From Acidimicrobiales bacterium (GTDB lineage: Bacteria > Actinomycetota > Acidimicrobiia > Acidimicrobiales > Acidimicrobilacustridaceae), in contig JALOLF010000002.1 of assembly GCA_025456085.1 (NCBI GenBank), forward strand, positions 45,741 through 109,740: a stretch of DNA of 64,000 nt, read 5' to 3'. The notes beneath the pieces are model-generated. The model made no database searches and was not told where the DNA came from. It saw only the letters and a list, made by a program, of their open reading frames with translations. Shown one piece after another: positions 25,290 to 35,044 of the stretch. Both the position numbers and the translations under genes were made by a program. How positions within the stretch are numbered: the stretch's first letter is position 1; each line of letters starts with the position of its first letter.

Positions 25290-25811
25290 ATGGTCGCCGT
25301 GGCTCCCGATGCCAACTCCGTGGACGAGCCCGGCCCGACGCCCGCCGACCTCGAGGCCCTGGCCGCCTACGCCGTCGAGCTGGCCGACGGGATCGACCGT
25401 GCCCTGGCGCCGTGGGTCGAGCGTTGCGTCGAGCGGCTCTGTGAGGCCTGGTCGGGTCGGGTCGAGCCCGACGTGGCGGCCGCGGCCGTGGCTGCCGGCA
25501 CCCGGGCCCGGGCCGAGGTCGGCCCCCGGGTGCGGGCCCTGCTGATGCTGGACGTGGACGAGCAACGGGGCAACCCGCTCGCCGTCGTGCGCGCCGCGGT
25601 GCGCTACCCGACCGGGGTGCTCCGTAGCGCCGGGGTGTCGCCCGTCGTGCGGGACGCCACGGCGGAGCGCCTGTTCCCCGACGACGACTACGACCTCACG
25701 CCGGCGACGTTCGCCGACCTGGATCCCTCCCTGCACGAGGTGGGCCTGGCCTGGGGGGCGGCCAAGGCGCACGTCGTGCTGCGCCGTCGTCGCGCCGAGG
25801 GCCGCCGCTGA
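25290..25811 (+). CDS. Hypothetical protein, 173 aa
   Basis: Helix-rich soluble protein I do not recognise. Notable features are ELADGIDRALAPWVERCVERL, an Ala-rich AAAAVAAGTRARAEVGPRVRALLMLD stretch and the C-terminal YDLTPATFADLDPSLHEVGLAWGAAKAHVVLRRR. The pattern DPSLHEVGLAWGAAKAHVVL suggests a conserved family in related genomes. Starts 10 bp from the divergent DUF427 gene; an upstream in-frame ATG at 25260 would overlap it. Confidence 0.6.
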   Translation: MVAVAPDANSVDEPGPTPADLEALAAYAVELADGIDRALAPWVERCVERLCEAWSGRVEPDVAAAAVAAGTRARAEVGPRVRALLMLDVDEQRGNPLAVVRAAVRYPTGVLRSAGVSPVVRDATAERLFPDDDYDLTPATFADLDPSLHEVGLAWGAAKAHVVLRRRRAEGRR

Positions 25812-25833
25812 GCCTCGCCGGCCGGTTCTCGGG

Positions 25834-26052
25834 TCAGCGGCCCGAGAAGCCCTCGCCCCAGCGGTCGCCGTCCTCGGCGTCGGGGAAGCGCTCCCAGCCC
25901 GCGCTGGTGATGGACCGGGGCTCGAAGAAGAGGCAGTCCTCGGGGCACGCGAAGGGGTTGGGCGTGTTCGCGTCCACGCGGCACCGCTGGAGCTGATCGC
26001 CGCTCGGCGTGGTGCGGGTCGAGTAGTGCCGGCAGTCCTTGCGCACAGCCAT
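25834..26052 (-). CDS. Small Cys-containing (possible zinc-binding) protein
   Basis: A 72-aa protein with four Cys: C7 in RKDCRHYS, C24 in QRCRVD, and C35/C39 in ACPEDCLFFEPR. The spacing suits a structural zinc site. The C-terminus is acidic with Trp residues (GWERFPDAEDGDRWGEGF). The ATG at 26052 is the best start; a longer frame upstream has no ribosome-binding site. It converges with the 173-aa gene and diverges from the amtB operon. Function unknown. Confidence 0.65.
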   Translation of the reverse strand: MAVRKDCRHYSTRTTPSGDQLQRCRVDANTPNPFACPEDCLFFEPRSITSAGWERFPDAEDGDRWGEGFSGR

Positions 26053-26170
26053 GGCGCCAGTCTGACAGGTGCGCACCGACCATCGGGCGCTCGCGTCGCG
26101 GGCGGGGGATCCCGCCGCCAGGGGGCGCTGCTCTGGCCTCGCCGCAGACACCGGATGCGCCCTTCCTCAG

Positions 26171-26208
26171 TTCACACAGACGAAACATCAGGGTGACGGC
26201 CGGGAAAC
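26171..26208 (+). promoter_or_regulatory. GlnR operator (tandem a1-b1-a2-b2 box) of amtB-glnK-glnD
   Basis: Four half-sites are evenly spaced by six bases: TTCAC-6-GAAAC-6-GTGAC-6-GAAAC. This matches the actinomycete GlnR consensus gTnAC-n6-GaAAC repeated twice, with only the least-conserved first base off. It ends 79 bp before the amtB start, where a nitrogen-limitation activator would be expected. Confidence 0.85.
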
Positions 26209-26245
26209 ACGCCCTCGCCATCCTGTCGTCTGACGTGTTTGTGAC

Positions 26246-26269
26246 GTGCCGCCTCGGAGGAGGCGGCAC
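26246..26269 (+). promoter_or_regulatory. Hairpin in the amtB leader
   Basis: GTGCCGCCT and AGGCGGCAC form a perfect 9-bp stem with a CGGAGG loop, ending 18 bp before the amtB ATG. The loop displays a Shine-Dalgarno-like GGAGG, so the structure could affect translation or mRNA stability. Confidence 0.5.
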
Positions 26270-26287
26270 CCGAGACAAGGGGATGGG

Positions 26288-27948
<1,661 letters not shown>

Positions 27949-27971
27949 GCAGCTGGTCAACGGAGCTCCCC

Positions 27972-30272
27972 GTGCCCGACGCCCTCGACCGCGACACCCT
28001 CTTCGGCGACCCCACGCTGACCGGCCTGCAGCTGTGCCGGGCCTACAGCGACCGGATGGACGCCTGGTTGGGTGCGCTCTACGCCGACGCCGATCCGCCT
28101 GCGGGCGTGTCGCTGATCGCGGTCGGGGGCTACGGGCGGGCCGAGCTCTGCCCCCAGAGCGACATCGACCTGCTGCTCCTGCACGAGCCCAAGGTCGACG
28201 TCGACCGGCTGGCCGAGCGGATCTGGTACCCCATCTGGGACGAGGGTCTGAAGCTCGGCCACGCCGTGCGCACCCCCAAGGAGGCGCTGGCGCTGGCCGC
28301 CGACGACCTCGACACGGCCACCGCGCTGCTCTCGGTCCGCCACGTCGCCGGTGACGCCGACCTGACGGCGGCGCTCGACGAGAACGCCCTCGCCCTGTGG
28401 CGCAAGCGTTCGAAGCGGTGGCTCGACGAACAGGCCAAGCGGGTGCAGGCCCGCCACGCCCACGCCGGCGAGGTGGCCTTCCTGCTCGAGCCCGACCTGA
28501 AGGAGGGCCGGGGCGGGCTGCGCGACGTGCACGCCATCCACTGGGCAGAACAGGCCGAGCGGGTGATGCTCGAAGGCGACGACGCCGCGTTCGGGGCCGC
28601 CTACCACGTCGTCCTCGCCGCCCGGGTGGAGCTCCACCGGCGCACGAAGCGCCCCGGCGACCGGCTGCTGCTGCAGGAGCAGGACGCGGTGGCCGAAGCG
28701 CTCGGCCAGCCCGACACCGATGCCTTCATGCGCTCGTTGAGCGCCGCGGCGCGCGAGATCGCCTGGCGCAGCGACGAGGTGTGGAACCGGGTGGAGTCCT
28801 CCATCAGGGGGCCCCGGTTCTTCCGGGTCAGCCGGGACCGCGAGCTGGCCCCCGGGGTGGTGCTGCGGGAAGGCCAGGTCGAGTTGCACCATGACGCCGA
28901 CCCGGTGGCCGACCCGCTGCTCGCCCTGCGAGCTGCGGTGGGGGCGGCCGAGAACGACGTGCGCTTCGAACGGGGGAGCCTCCACCGCCTGGCCGAGGCC
29001 GGACTGGCCGACCCCTTCCCGTGGGACGCCACGGCGCGGGCGCTGCTCGCCCGTCTGCTGCTGGCCGGCCCGCCGGCGATCGACGTCATCGAGGCGCTCG
29101 ACCAGGTGGGGCTGTGGGTGCAGTTGCTGCCGGAGTGGGCCGAGGTGCGCTGCAAACCGCAGCGCAACGCCTACCACACCTTCACCGTCGACCGGCACCT
29201 GTGCGTGGCGGCGACCAACGCCGCGTCGCTCGTGGATCGGGTCGACCGACCCGACCTGCTGGTGGTCGGCACGCTCCTGCACGACATCGGCAAGGGCTAT
29301 CCCGGGGACCACATCGAGGTGGGCATCGACGTCGTAGCCGCGATGGCCGACCGCATGGGCTACGCCCCCGACGAGATCGCGATGCTCCAGGACATGGTGC
29401 GCCATCACCTGCTGCTCCCCGACGTCGCCACCCGGCGCGACCTCAGCGACGACGGCACGATCGAGAAGGTGGCCGAGCTGGTGGGGTCGGGTGTGACGCT
29501 CCGGCTGCTCGACGCGCTCACCGAGGCCGACTCGCTGGCCACCGGCCCGGCGGCGTGGAACGACTGGAAGGCCGAACTGGTCGCCGAGCTGGTGGAGCGC
29601 ACGGCCCACGTGCTGTCGGGCGGTTCCGTCCAGGAGCTGATCGGCGAGGGCTTCCCCTCGGACGCGCAGCTCGCCCGCATGGCCGAGGGTCGCCAGCTCG
29701 TCGAGACCGCCGACGACCGCCTGCAGGTCATCTCACCCGATCGGCCGGGCATGTTCAGCCGGGTGGCGGGGGTGCTCTCGTTGAACGGCCTCGACGTGTT
29801 GTCCTGCGCGGCGCACTCCAACGACGACGGCATGGCCATCGAGGTGTTCCGGGTCGCGAGCAGCGTGTCGTCGGTGATCCCGTGGGATCGCGTGGTGCCC
29901 CAGCTCGATGCGGCGCTGGCTGGGCGGTTGGCGCTGTCGGCCCGGCTCGACGAGCGGGCCCGCACCTACGCCCGGGCCCGGCGGACGCCGGGCGCGCCGA
30001 AGGCCCCGTCGGTCCACATCGACAACGAACTGTCGCACACCGCGACGGTGGTCGAGGTCCGGACCGAGGACGGCATCGGGGTGCTGTACCGCATCACGCG
30101 GGCCATCGCCGAGCTCGAGCTCGACATCCGATCGGCGAAGGTGCAGACCGTGGGCCACGAGGCCGTGGACGCCTTCTACCTGCGGGACCGCAACGGGGAC
30201 AAGATCGCCGATCCCGCCTATCTGACCGAGATCGAGAAGGCCATCCTGTACGAGCTGCTGTCCTGCACGTGA
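27972..30272 (+). CDS. glnD: Bifunctional [protein-PII] nucleotidyltransferase/deadenylylase GlnD
   Basis: A 766-aa nitrogen sensor that attaches and removes nucleotide on PII. Domain order: nucleotidyltransferase with VGGYGRAELCPQSDIDLLLL (about 51-70), the KRPGDRLLLQEQ region, an HD hydrolase domain with GTLLHDIGKG and VRHHLLLP, then two C-terminal ACT domains (ISPDRPGMFSRVAGVL and EDGIGVLYRITRAI) that sense glutamine. The GTG at 27972 follows GGAG. In actinobacteria the enzyme acts as an adenylyltransferase. It closes the amtB-glnK-glnD operon. Confidence 0.94.
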   Translation: MPDALDRDTLFGDPTLTGLQLCRAYSDRMDAWLGALYADADPPAGVSLIAVGGYGRAELCPQSDIDLLLLHEPKVDVDRLAERIWYPIWDEGLKLGHAVRTPKEALALAADDLDTATALLSVRHVAGDADLTAALDENALALWRKRSKRWLDEQAKRVQARHAHAGEVAFLLEPDLKEGRGGLRDVHAIHWAEQAERVMLEGDDAAFGAAYHVVLAARVELHRRTKRPGDRLLLQEQDAVAEALGQPDTDAFMRSLSAAAREIAWRSDEVWNRVESSIRGPRFFRVSRDRELAPGVVLREGQVELHHDADPVADPLLALRAAVGAAENDVRFERGSLHRLAEAGLADPFPWDATARALLARLLLAGPPAIDVIEALDQVGLWVQLLPEWAEVRCKPQRNAYHTFTVDRHLCVAATNAASLVDRVDRPDLLVVGTLLHDIGKGYPGDHIEVGIDVVAAMADRMGYAPDEIAMLQDMVRHHLLLPDVATRRDLSDDGTIEKVAELVGSGVTLRLLDALTEADSLATGPAAWNDWKAELVAELVERTAHVLSGGSVQELIGEGFPSDAQLARMAEGRQLVETADDRLQVISPDRPGMFSRVAGVLSLNGLDVLSCAAHSNDDGMAIEVFRVASSVSSVIPWDRVVPQLDAALAGRLALSARLDERARTYARARRTPGAPKAPSVHIDNELSHTATVVEVRTEDGIGVLYRITRAIAELELDIRSAKVQTVGHEAVDAFYLRDRNGDKIADPAYLTEIEKAILYELLSCT

Positions 30273-30299
30273 CCCGGTCACGGCTGGGCGGTCAGGGGA

Positions 30300-30305
30300 T
30301 AGGGT
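30300..30305 (+). promoter_or_regulatory. -10 element of leaderless promoter for the Nudix gene
   Basis: TAGGGT is followed by six bases and GTG at 30312; another GTG sits three bases after the box. Confidence 0.45.
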
Positions 30306-30311
30306 GCGGTG

Positions 30312-31016
30312 GTGGCCGACGCGCAGGGGACTCCGTCCACTCCCAACCCGCTCTCGCAGGATCTGATCCGCTGGAGCGAGGCCCTGGCCGGCATCGCCCG
30401 CACGGGGCTCGGGTTCACCGAGAACCCCTACGAACGGGAGCGCTTCGAGGAGGTCCTCGCCGTCGCCGCCGACATGCGGGTCAGCGCGGGCAGTGCCTTC
30501 GACCGTGACACCTTGGTCTACGAGTGGATGTCGATGGTCGGGCAGGGTGTTGCCGGCTACCAGACCCCCAAGATCGCCGTCGGCGCCGTCGTGGGCAACG
30601 ACGAGGGTGAGCTGCTGTTGATCCAACGCTCGGACTCCGGGGTGTGGCTGTACCCCACGGGCTGGGCCGACATCGGCTACTCGGCCTCCGAGGTGGCGGT
30701 CAAGGAGGTCCAGGAGGAGACGGGCATCGAGTGCGAGGTGGTGCGCCTCATCGCCGTGCTCGACGGCCTGCGGCTCGGCTTCACCCGCATCCCGCTGTAC
30801 TCGCTGGTGTTCCAGTGCCGGGCCACCGGTGGCGATCTCACGCCGCACCCGATGGAGTGCATGGACGTGGGTTGGTACCGCGAGGACGACCTCCCGGGCT
30901 TCGTCGCCGGCTTCGACCACTGGGGCCCCCACGCCTTCGCCGCCATCCGAGGCGAGCCGGTGGAGGTGCTCTACGACCGGCCGCGCCTGCCCCCGTGGCG
31001 GGACGAGCGCTTCTGA
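30312..31016 (+). CDS. Nudix hydrolase with N-terminal helical domain
   Basis: A 234-aa protein. About residues 15-70 (LIRWSEALAGIARTGLGFTENPYERERFEEVL) are a helical dimerisation domain seen in some nucleoside-diphosphate-sugar hydrolases; the Nudix domain follows. Its box, GWADIGYSASEVAVKEVQEETGI spread over the usual 23 positions, keeps the first Gly and the E-x-x-E-E-x-G core, but position 7 (normally Glu) is Tyr and the Arg of RE is Lys. These changes occur in related family members, so it is probably active. Substrate unknown. Confidence 0.82.
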   Translation: MADAQGTPSTPNPLSQDLIRWSEALAGIARTGLGFTENPYERERFEEVLAVAADMRVSAGSAFDRDTLVYEWMSMVGQGVAGYQTPKIAVGAVVGNDEGELLLIQRSDSGVWLYPTGWADIGYSASEVAVKEVQEETGIECEVVRLIAVLDGLRLGFTRIPLYSLVFQCRATGGDLTPHPMECMDVGWYREDDLPGFVAGFDHWGPHAFAAIRGEPVEVLYDRPRLPPWRDERF

Positions 31017-31036
31017 GACACGCAGGGAGGGGACCG

Positions 31037-32485
31037 ATGGGGTTCGACGACGCCGTGCTCCCGTCGGCCGTGGAGGCGGCCGACGCCATCCGCCGGGGCG
31101 AGCTGTCCGCCCTGACCTTGCTCGAGACCTGCGCGACGCGCATCGAGGCGCACAACGAGGCGCTCAACGCCTTCGTCTTCGTGGATCTCGACGGGGCCCG
31201 CGAGGCCGCGGCGGCCGTCGACGACGCGGTCGCGGCGGGCGACGGCGAGCGACTCGGTCCCCTGGCCGGCGTGCCGTTCGGCGTGAAGGACCTCGAGGAC
31301 TGCGCCGGGATGCCCACCTCCCACGGATCGCTGCTGTACCGCGACGAGCCCCCGGTGACGCACGACTCGATCCACGTGGCCCGCCTGCGGGCCGCCGGGG
31401 CCATCCCCGTCGGCAAGACCGCGGCACCCGAGTTCGGCACCCTGCAGTACACCCGCACCAGGGCGTGGGGCGTCACCCGCAACCCGTGGGACCCGTCGCG
31501 CACCCCCGGCGGCTCCTCGGGCGGTTCCGCCGCGGCCGTGGCCGCCGGTCTGACGCCCATCGCCACCGCCAGCGACGGCGGCGGCTCGACCCGCATCCCC
31601 GCGTCGTTCAGCGGGCTGGTGGGCATGAAGCCCAGCTACGGGCGCATCCCCCACCCGTCGGCGGACCCGTCGCAGACCGCGGTGTACGGCGTCGAGGCCA
31701 CCACGGTCGCCGATGCGGCGCGCTGCCTCGACGTCACCGCGGGACCCGACGACACCGACCGCACGACGCTGCCCCCTCCGGGCCTGCGCTACGAGGAGGC
31801 CATCGAGGGCCTCGACGTCTCGGGGCTGCGCGTCGGCTGGTCGCCCGACCTGGGGTTCGCCGTCGTGGACCCGGAGGTGGCCGAGCTGACCCGGGCCGCG
31901 GCCGAGGAGCTGGCCGTGGCCGCCGGCGTGGCGCTGGTCGAGCACCCCGTCGTGCTGACCGACCCCGTGCGCACCTGGCTCTCGGCCGGCGTGGTCACGC
32001 CGTGGCTCGACATCGACGAGGCCCGTCACTACCCCCACCGCGTGGACGAGCTCACGCCGTATGTGCGCAGCGCCCTCGAGGCCACCCACGGTCGCCCGGT
32101 GCGCACCATCGTGAAGGGTCTGCGGCGCCGGTTGCAGCTCGACGCCGACTGCGCGGCGATCTTCCGGGACGTGGACGTGCTGCTCACCCCGGCCACGGCG
32201 GTGGCGGCCTTCGCCGCCGAGGGCCCGCCGCCGCTCGAGATCGCCGGCGTCGACCTGGTGGCGCGCTACGGGCCGGCCGCGGCAGGAGGCATGAGCGTGC
32301 CCTTCACGATGCTGGCCAACCTGGCGTGGAACCCGGCCTGCTCGGTGCCCGCCGGCACCAACAGCGAGGGGCTCCCGGTGGGGCTGCAGATCATGGGGCG
32401 GCGCCACGCCGACCACGTCGTGCTGCGCCTCGCCCGTCTGCTGGAACGGACCCGCCCCTGGCCCCGGCACGCCCCGCGGCCGTGA
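31037..32485 (+). CDS. Amidase signature family enzyme (second copy)
   Basis: A 482-aa paralogue of the amidase at 9670. The triad is visible: Lys in GVPFGVKDLED, cis-Ser in GGSSGGSAAAVAAGL and the nucleophile in SDGGGSTRIPASFSGLVGMKPS. The C-terminal third contains LTPATAVAAF and NPACSVPAGTNSEGLPVGLQIMG, common in aryl- and acyl-amidases. The ATG follows AGGGAGGGG. No GatB/GatC context. Possibly co-transcribed with the Nudix gene 20 bp upstream. Confidence 0.87.
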   Translation: MGFDDAVLPSAVEAADAIRRGELSALTLLETCATRIEAHNEALNAFVFVDLDGAREAAAAVDDAVAAGDGERLGPLAGVPFGVKDLEDCAGMPTSHGSLLYRDEPPVTHDSIHVARLRAAGAIPVGKTAAPEFGTLQYTRTRAWGVTRNPWDPSRTPGGSSGGSAAAVAAGLTPIATASDGGGSTRIPASFSGLVGMKPSYGRIPHPSADPSQTAVYGVEATTVADAARCLDVTAGPDDTDRTTLPPPGLRYEEAIEGLDVSGLRVGWSPDLGFAVVDPEVAELTRAAAEELAVAAGVALVEHPVVLTDPVRTWLSAGVVTPWLDIDEARHYPHRVDELTPYVRSALEATHGRPVRTIVKGLRRRLQLDADCAAIFRDVDVLLTPATAVAAFAAEGPPPLEIAGVDLVARYGPAAAGGMSVPFTMLANLAWNPACSVPAGTNSEGLPVGLQIMGRRHADHVVLRLARLLERTRPWPRHAPRP

Positions 32486-32497
32486 GCGTCCCGCCGC

Positions 32498-33382
32498 TCA
32501 GGGCTGGTTGCGCAGGTAGCGCTCCACCTCGTCGATGAGCTGCTGACTGCCCCGCCCGGTGGTGAGCTCGTCCTGGCGGTCGTCGAAGTCCCGCTCCAGC
32601 TGGGACACGTAGGCCGCCGTCTCGTCGTCGTCGGCGACCAGTTCGTCGATGCGGGCCTCGTACACCGCCGCCTCCTCGGCCAGGTCGGTGGCCTCGACCT
32701 GCACGTCGAGCAACGTGCACACCCGGTCGACCAGGGCCAACGTGGCCTTGGGGGAGGGGGCCGACGCCACGTAGGTGGGCACCGTCGCCCACAGCGACGC
32801 CGAGGCGATGCCGGCGGCACGCAAGGCGGTGTGCAGGACCCCGACGATGCCCGTGGGCCCCTCGTAGTGGGAGGGGCTCAGATCGAGTCGCTCCATCAGG
32901 TCGGTGTCGTTGGTGGCCCCGTAGACGGGTGCCGGGCGTGAGTGCGGTACGTCGGCCAGCAGCGATCCCATGGAGACCACCAGTTCGACGTCGAGCGCCC
33001 GGGCGACCCCGACCACCTGCTCGCAGAACGTGCGCCAGCGCAGCTGCGGCTCGGTGCCGTGCAGGGTGACCACGTGCAGGCCGTCGCGGACCTCCGCGGC
33101 GGCGAACCGGGCGTCGGGCCAGTCGATGACCCGGTCACCGTCGTCGTCGAAGCGCACGAGGGGTCGGGTCTCGGTGAAGTCGAAGAAGTCCTCCGCGTCG
33201 ATGTCGGCGAAGGGCTCGGTGCCCCAGCTCCGCTCGAAGAAGCCCAGGGCACCGGTGGCCGAGGAGCCGGCGTCGTTCCACCCCTCGAAGGCCATGAGCA
33301 GCACCGGCGCCTCGAGCTCGGGCCGGGTCGTCCAGCGCACGTGTGCGAGCTGCGGCGTCGGGGAGTCGTCGGTGCTCGCCAT
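32498..33382 (-). CDS. PAC2 family protein
   Basis: A 294-aa protein of the PAC2 (proteasome assembly chaperone 2-like) family, widespread in actinobacteria. It starts with PVLLMAFEGWNDAGSSATGAL, contains VVSMGSLLADVPHSRPAPV and the YEGPTGIVGVLHTALRAAGI motif, and ends with an acidic helical tail. In proteasome-bearing actinobacteria the family is ubiquitous but its role is not settled. I prefer the ATG at 33382 to a GTG three codons upstream because a -10 hexamer overlaps the latter. Confidence 0.85.
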   Translation of the reverse strand: MASTDDSPTPQLAHVRWTTRPELEAPVLLMAFEGWNDAGSSATGALGFFERSWGTEPFADIDAEDFFDFTETRPLVRFDDDGDRVIDWPDARFAAAEVRDGLHVVTLHGTEPQLRWRTFCEQVVGVARALDVELVVSMGSLLADVPHSRPAPVYGATNDTDLMERLDLSPSHYEGPTGIVGVLHTALRAAGIASASLWATVPTYVASAPSPKATLALVDRVCTLLDVQVEATDLAEEAAVYEARIDELVADDDETAAYVSQLERDFDDRQDELTTGRGSQQLIDEVERYLRNQP

Positions 33383-33389
33383 CCACGTC

Positions 33390-33395
33390 ACCGTA
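33390..33395 (-). promoter_or_regulatory. -10 element of the PAC2 gene
   Basis: Minus-strand TACGGT lies seven bases before the ATG at 33382, close to the leaderless spacing seen elsewhere. Confidence 0.4.
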
Positions 33396-33451
33396 TCGTC
33401 CCCGGTGTCGGTCCGAGGGGCTGGTCGCCGAGGGCGGGTCGTGGTGCCCGG

Positions 33452-33457
33452 TAGCGT
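33452..33457 (+). promoter_or_regulatory. -10 element upstream of the GNAT gene
   Basis: TAGCGT lies eight bases before the ATG at 33466. Confidence 0.4.
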
Positions 33458-33465
33458 GGGCGCTC

Positions 33466-33909
33466 ATGTCCGTCGAGATCGTCGAAGCCACCGAGGTCAC
33501 CCCCGAGCTGGTCGCCGCCTTCGATCGGCTCGTCCCGCAGCTGTCCAGGTCGAACCCGCCGCCCACCGAGCAGGAGCTGGCCGCGATCGTCGCGTCGCCG
33601 GCCTCGGTCGTGCTCCTGGCCCGTGACGGTGACCGTGACGGCGTCATCGTGGGCAGCCTCACCCTGGCCCTGTTCCGCATCCCCACCGGCCTGCGGGCCT
33701 GGATCGAGGACGTGGTCGTGGACGAGTCGGCCCGCGGCAGGGGCGTGGGCGAGGCCTTGAACCGGGCCGCCTTGGACCGGGCCCGGACGGCCGGCGCCAA
33801 GACGGTCGATCTCACCTCCCGACCGTCGCGCGAGGCCGCCAACCGGCTCTACCGGCGCATCGGGTTCGTCGCCCGCGACACCAACGTCTACCGGTACTCG
33901 TTGGACTGA
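33466..33909 (+). CDS. GNAT family N-acetyltransferase
   Basis: A 147-aa acetyl-CoA-dependent acyltransferase. The core is IEDVVVDESARGRGVGEALNRAAL, where RGRGVG is the pyrophosphate-binding motif A, followed by KTVDLTSRPSREAANRLYRRIGF. The acceptor cannot be inferred. It diverges from the PAC2 gene with 83 bp between the starts. Confidence 0.87.
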   Translation: MSVEIVEATEVTPELVAAFDRLVPQLSRSNPPPTEQELAAIVASPASVVLLARDGDRDGVIVGSLTLALFRIPTGLRAWIEDVVVDESARGRGVGEALNRAALDRARTAGAKTVDLTSRPSREAANRLYRRIGFVARDTNVYRYSLD

Positions 33910-34020
33910 GACCGGGTCGTCCGTCGTCCTGCGCCGCGACGCGGCGTGGCGTCACGTGCACACCGTCGCCGACGACGTCGCGGGTGGCCGCACCGTCACC
34001 GACCGGCGCCCAACCCACCA

Positions 34021-34037
34021 CCCGGGCACCGCCCGGG
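34021..34037. repeat. Short inverted repeat before the VOC gene promoter
   Basis: CCCGGGC and GCCCGGG flank ACC, ten bases before the -10 box of the next gene. It may be a weak terminator for the GNAT gene or an operator. Confidence 0.4.
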
Positions 34038-34046
34038 CTGCTGGGC

Positions 34047-34052
34047 TACCGT
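34047..34052 (+). promoter_or_regulatory. -10 element of leaderless promoter for the VOC gene
   Basis: TACCGT lies six bases before the ATG at 34059. Confidence 0.5.
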
Positions 34053-34058
34053 GCGCGC

Positions 34059-34430
34059 ATGCTGGCCGGTCGTGAACCCATCGCCTTCGTGCACACCGTC
34101 GACCTGGATCGGGCCCGGCGCTTCTACGTCGACGTGCTGGGGCTCCCGGTCGTCGCCGAGGACGCCTTCGCGGTGACGGTGCAGGCGGGTCCCGTCACCG
34201 TCCGGGTGACCCCGGTCGAGGCCTTCACGCCGTCGCCCCACACCGTCCTCGGGTGGTCGGTGCCCGATGTCGAGGAGACGGTCGCCGCGCTCGCCGCGGC
34301 CGGTGTGCAGCTGCGCCACTACGAGGGCATGGGTCAGGACGACCTCGGGATCTGGCACGGCCCCGACGGCACGGAGGTCGCCTGGTTCGACGACCCGGAC
34401 GGGAACAGCCTGTCGGTCGCCAAGCTCTGA
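34059..34430 (+). CDS. VOC-family protein
   Basis: A 123-aa single-domain VOC protein: PIAFVHTVDLDRARRFYVDVLGLPVV, VLGWSVPDVEETVAALAAAGV and the ending TEVAWFDDPDGNSLSVAKL. The candidate metal ligands are H12, a mid-protein residue and the C-terminal acidic motif. Substrate unknown. Followed 37 bp later by a GNAT gene, likely the same transcript. Confidence 0.82.
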   Translation: MLAGREPIAFVHTVDLDRARRFYVDVLGLPVVAEDAFAVTVQAGPVTVRVTPVEAFTPSPHTVLGWSVPDVEETVAALAAAGVQLRHYEGMGQDDLGIWHGPDGTEVAWFDDPDGNSLSVAKL

Positions 34431-34467
34431 GGTCCGTGTCGAGCACCCGCCGGGCCCGCCGTCCGGC

Positions 34468-35013
34468 ATGACCGGGGCGGTGGGTCCGATCACGTTCCGG
34501 CGGCTGGCCGAGGACGACCTGGCGCTGCTGCACCGTTGGCTGCAGGACCCCGACGTCGTGCGCTGGTGGGAGGGCGACGACGTGTCGTGGGAGGCGGTGC
34601 AACGCGACTACGGGCCCGGATCGCCCGATCCGCCGGAGCACTGGTTGGCTCTCGTCGACGGTGTCGAGGTGGGTTGGCTGCAGTGCTATCCCGCGCTCGA
34701 CGATCCCGAGGAGTCCGAGGCGTGGTTCGCCCACGGCGTGCGGCGGTCCGCCGCAGGCATCGACTACCTGATCGGTGCGCCGGCGAACCGCGGACGTGGC
34801 CTGGGCGCGCTGCTCATCGGACGCTTCGTCGAGGAGATCGTCTTCGGACGGCACCCCGCCTGGACCCAGGTCTGCGCCAGTCCTCTGGCGGCCAACACGG
34901 CGTCGTGGCGTGCGCTCGAGAAGGCCGGGTTCCGTCCGGTGGCGACGCTCGACGACGCGACGGGGCCGTGCACGTTGATGGTCCGGGACCGGTCCAGCTC
35001 CGGCGCGTCGTGA
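34468..35013 (+). CDS. GNAT acetyltransferase of the AAC(6')/Acetyltransf_8 type
   Basis: A 181-aa acetyltransferase. ITFRRLAEDDLALLHRWLQDPDVVRWWEG and the GIDYLIGAPANRGRGLGALLIGRF pyrophosphate-binding segment, then NTASWRALEKAGFRPV, match the subgroup that includes aminoglycoside 6'-N-acetyltransferases and siderophore acetylases. Sequence does not show which acceptor is used and the chromosomal context gives no sign of acquired resistance. ATG at 34468. Confidence 0.8.
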   Translation: MTGAVGPITFRRLAEDDLALLHRWLQDPDVVRWWEGDDVSWEAVQRDYGPGSPDPPEHWLALVDGVEVGWLQCYPALDDPEESEAWFAHGVRRSAAGIDYLIGAPANRGRGLGALLIGRFVEEIVFGRHPAWTQVCASPLAANTASWRALEKAGFRPVATLDDATGPCTLMVRDRSSSGAS

Positions 35014-35044
35014 TCGGCGCGGGCCCGCACACCGGGCCCATTGC

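Noticed and set aside
34468..35013. Aminoglycoside resistance gene
   Set aside because: Only the acetyltransferase subgroup matches; context is chromosomal and nothing in the sequence proves the drug as substrate.
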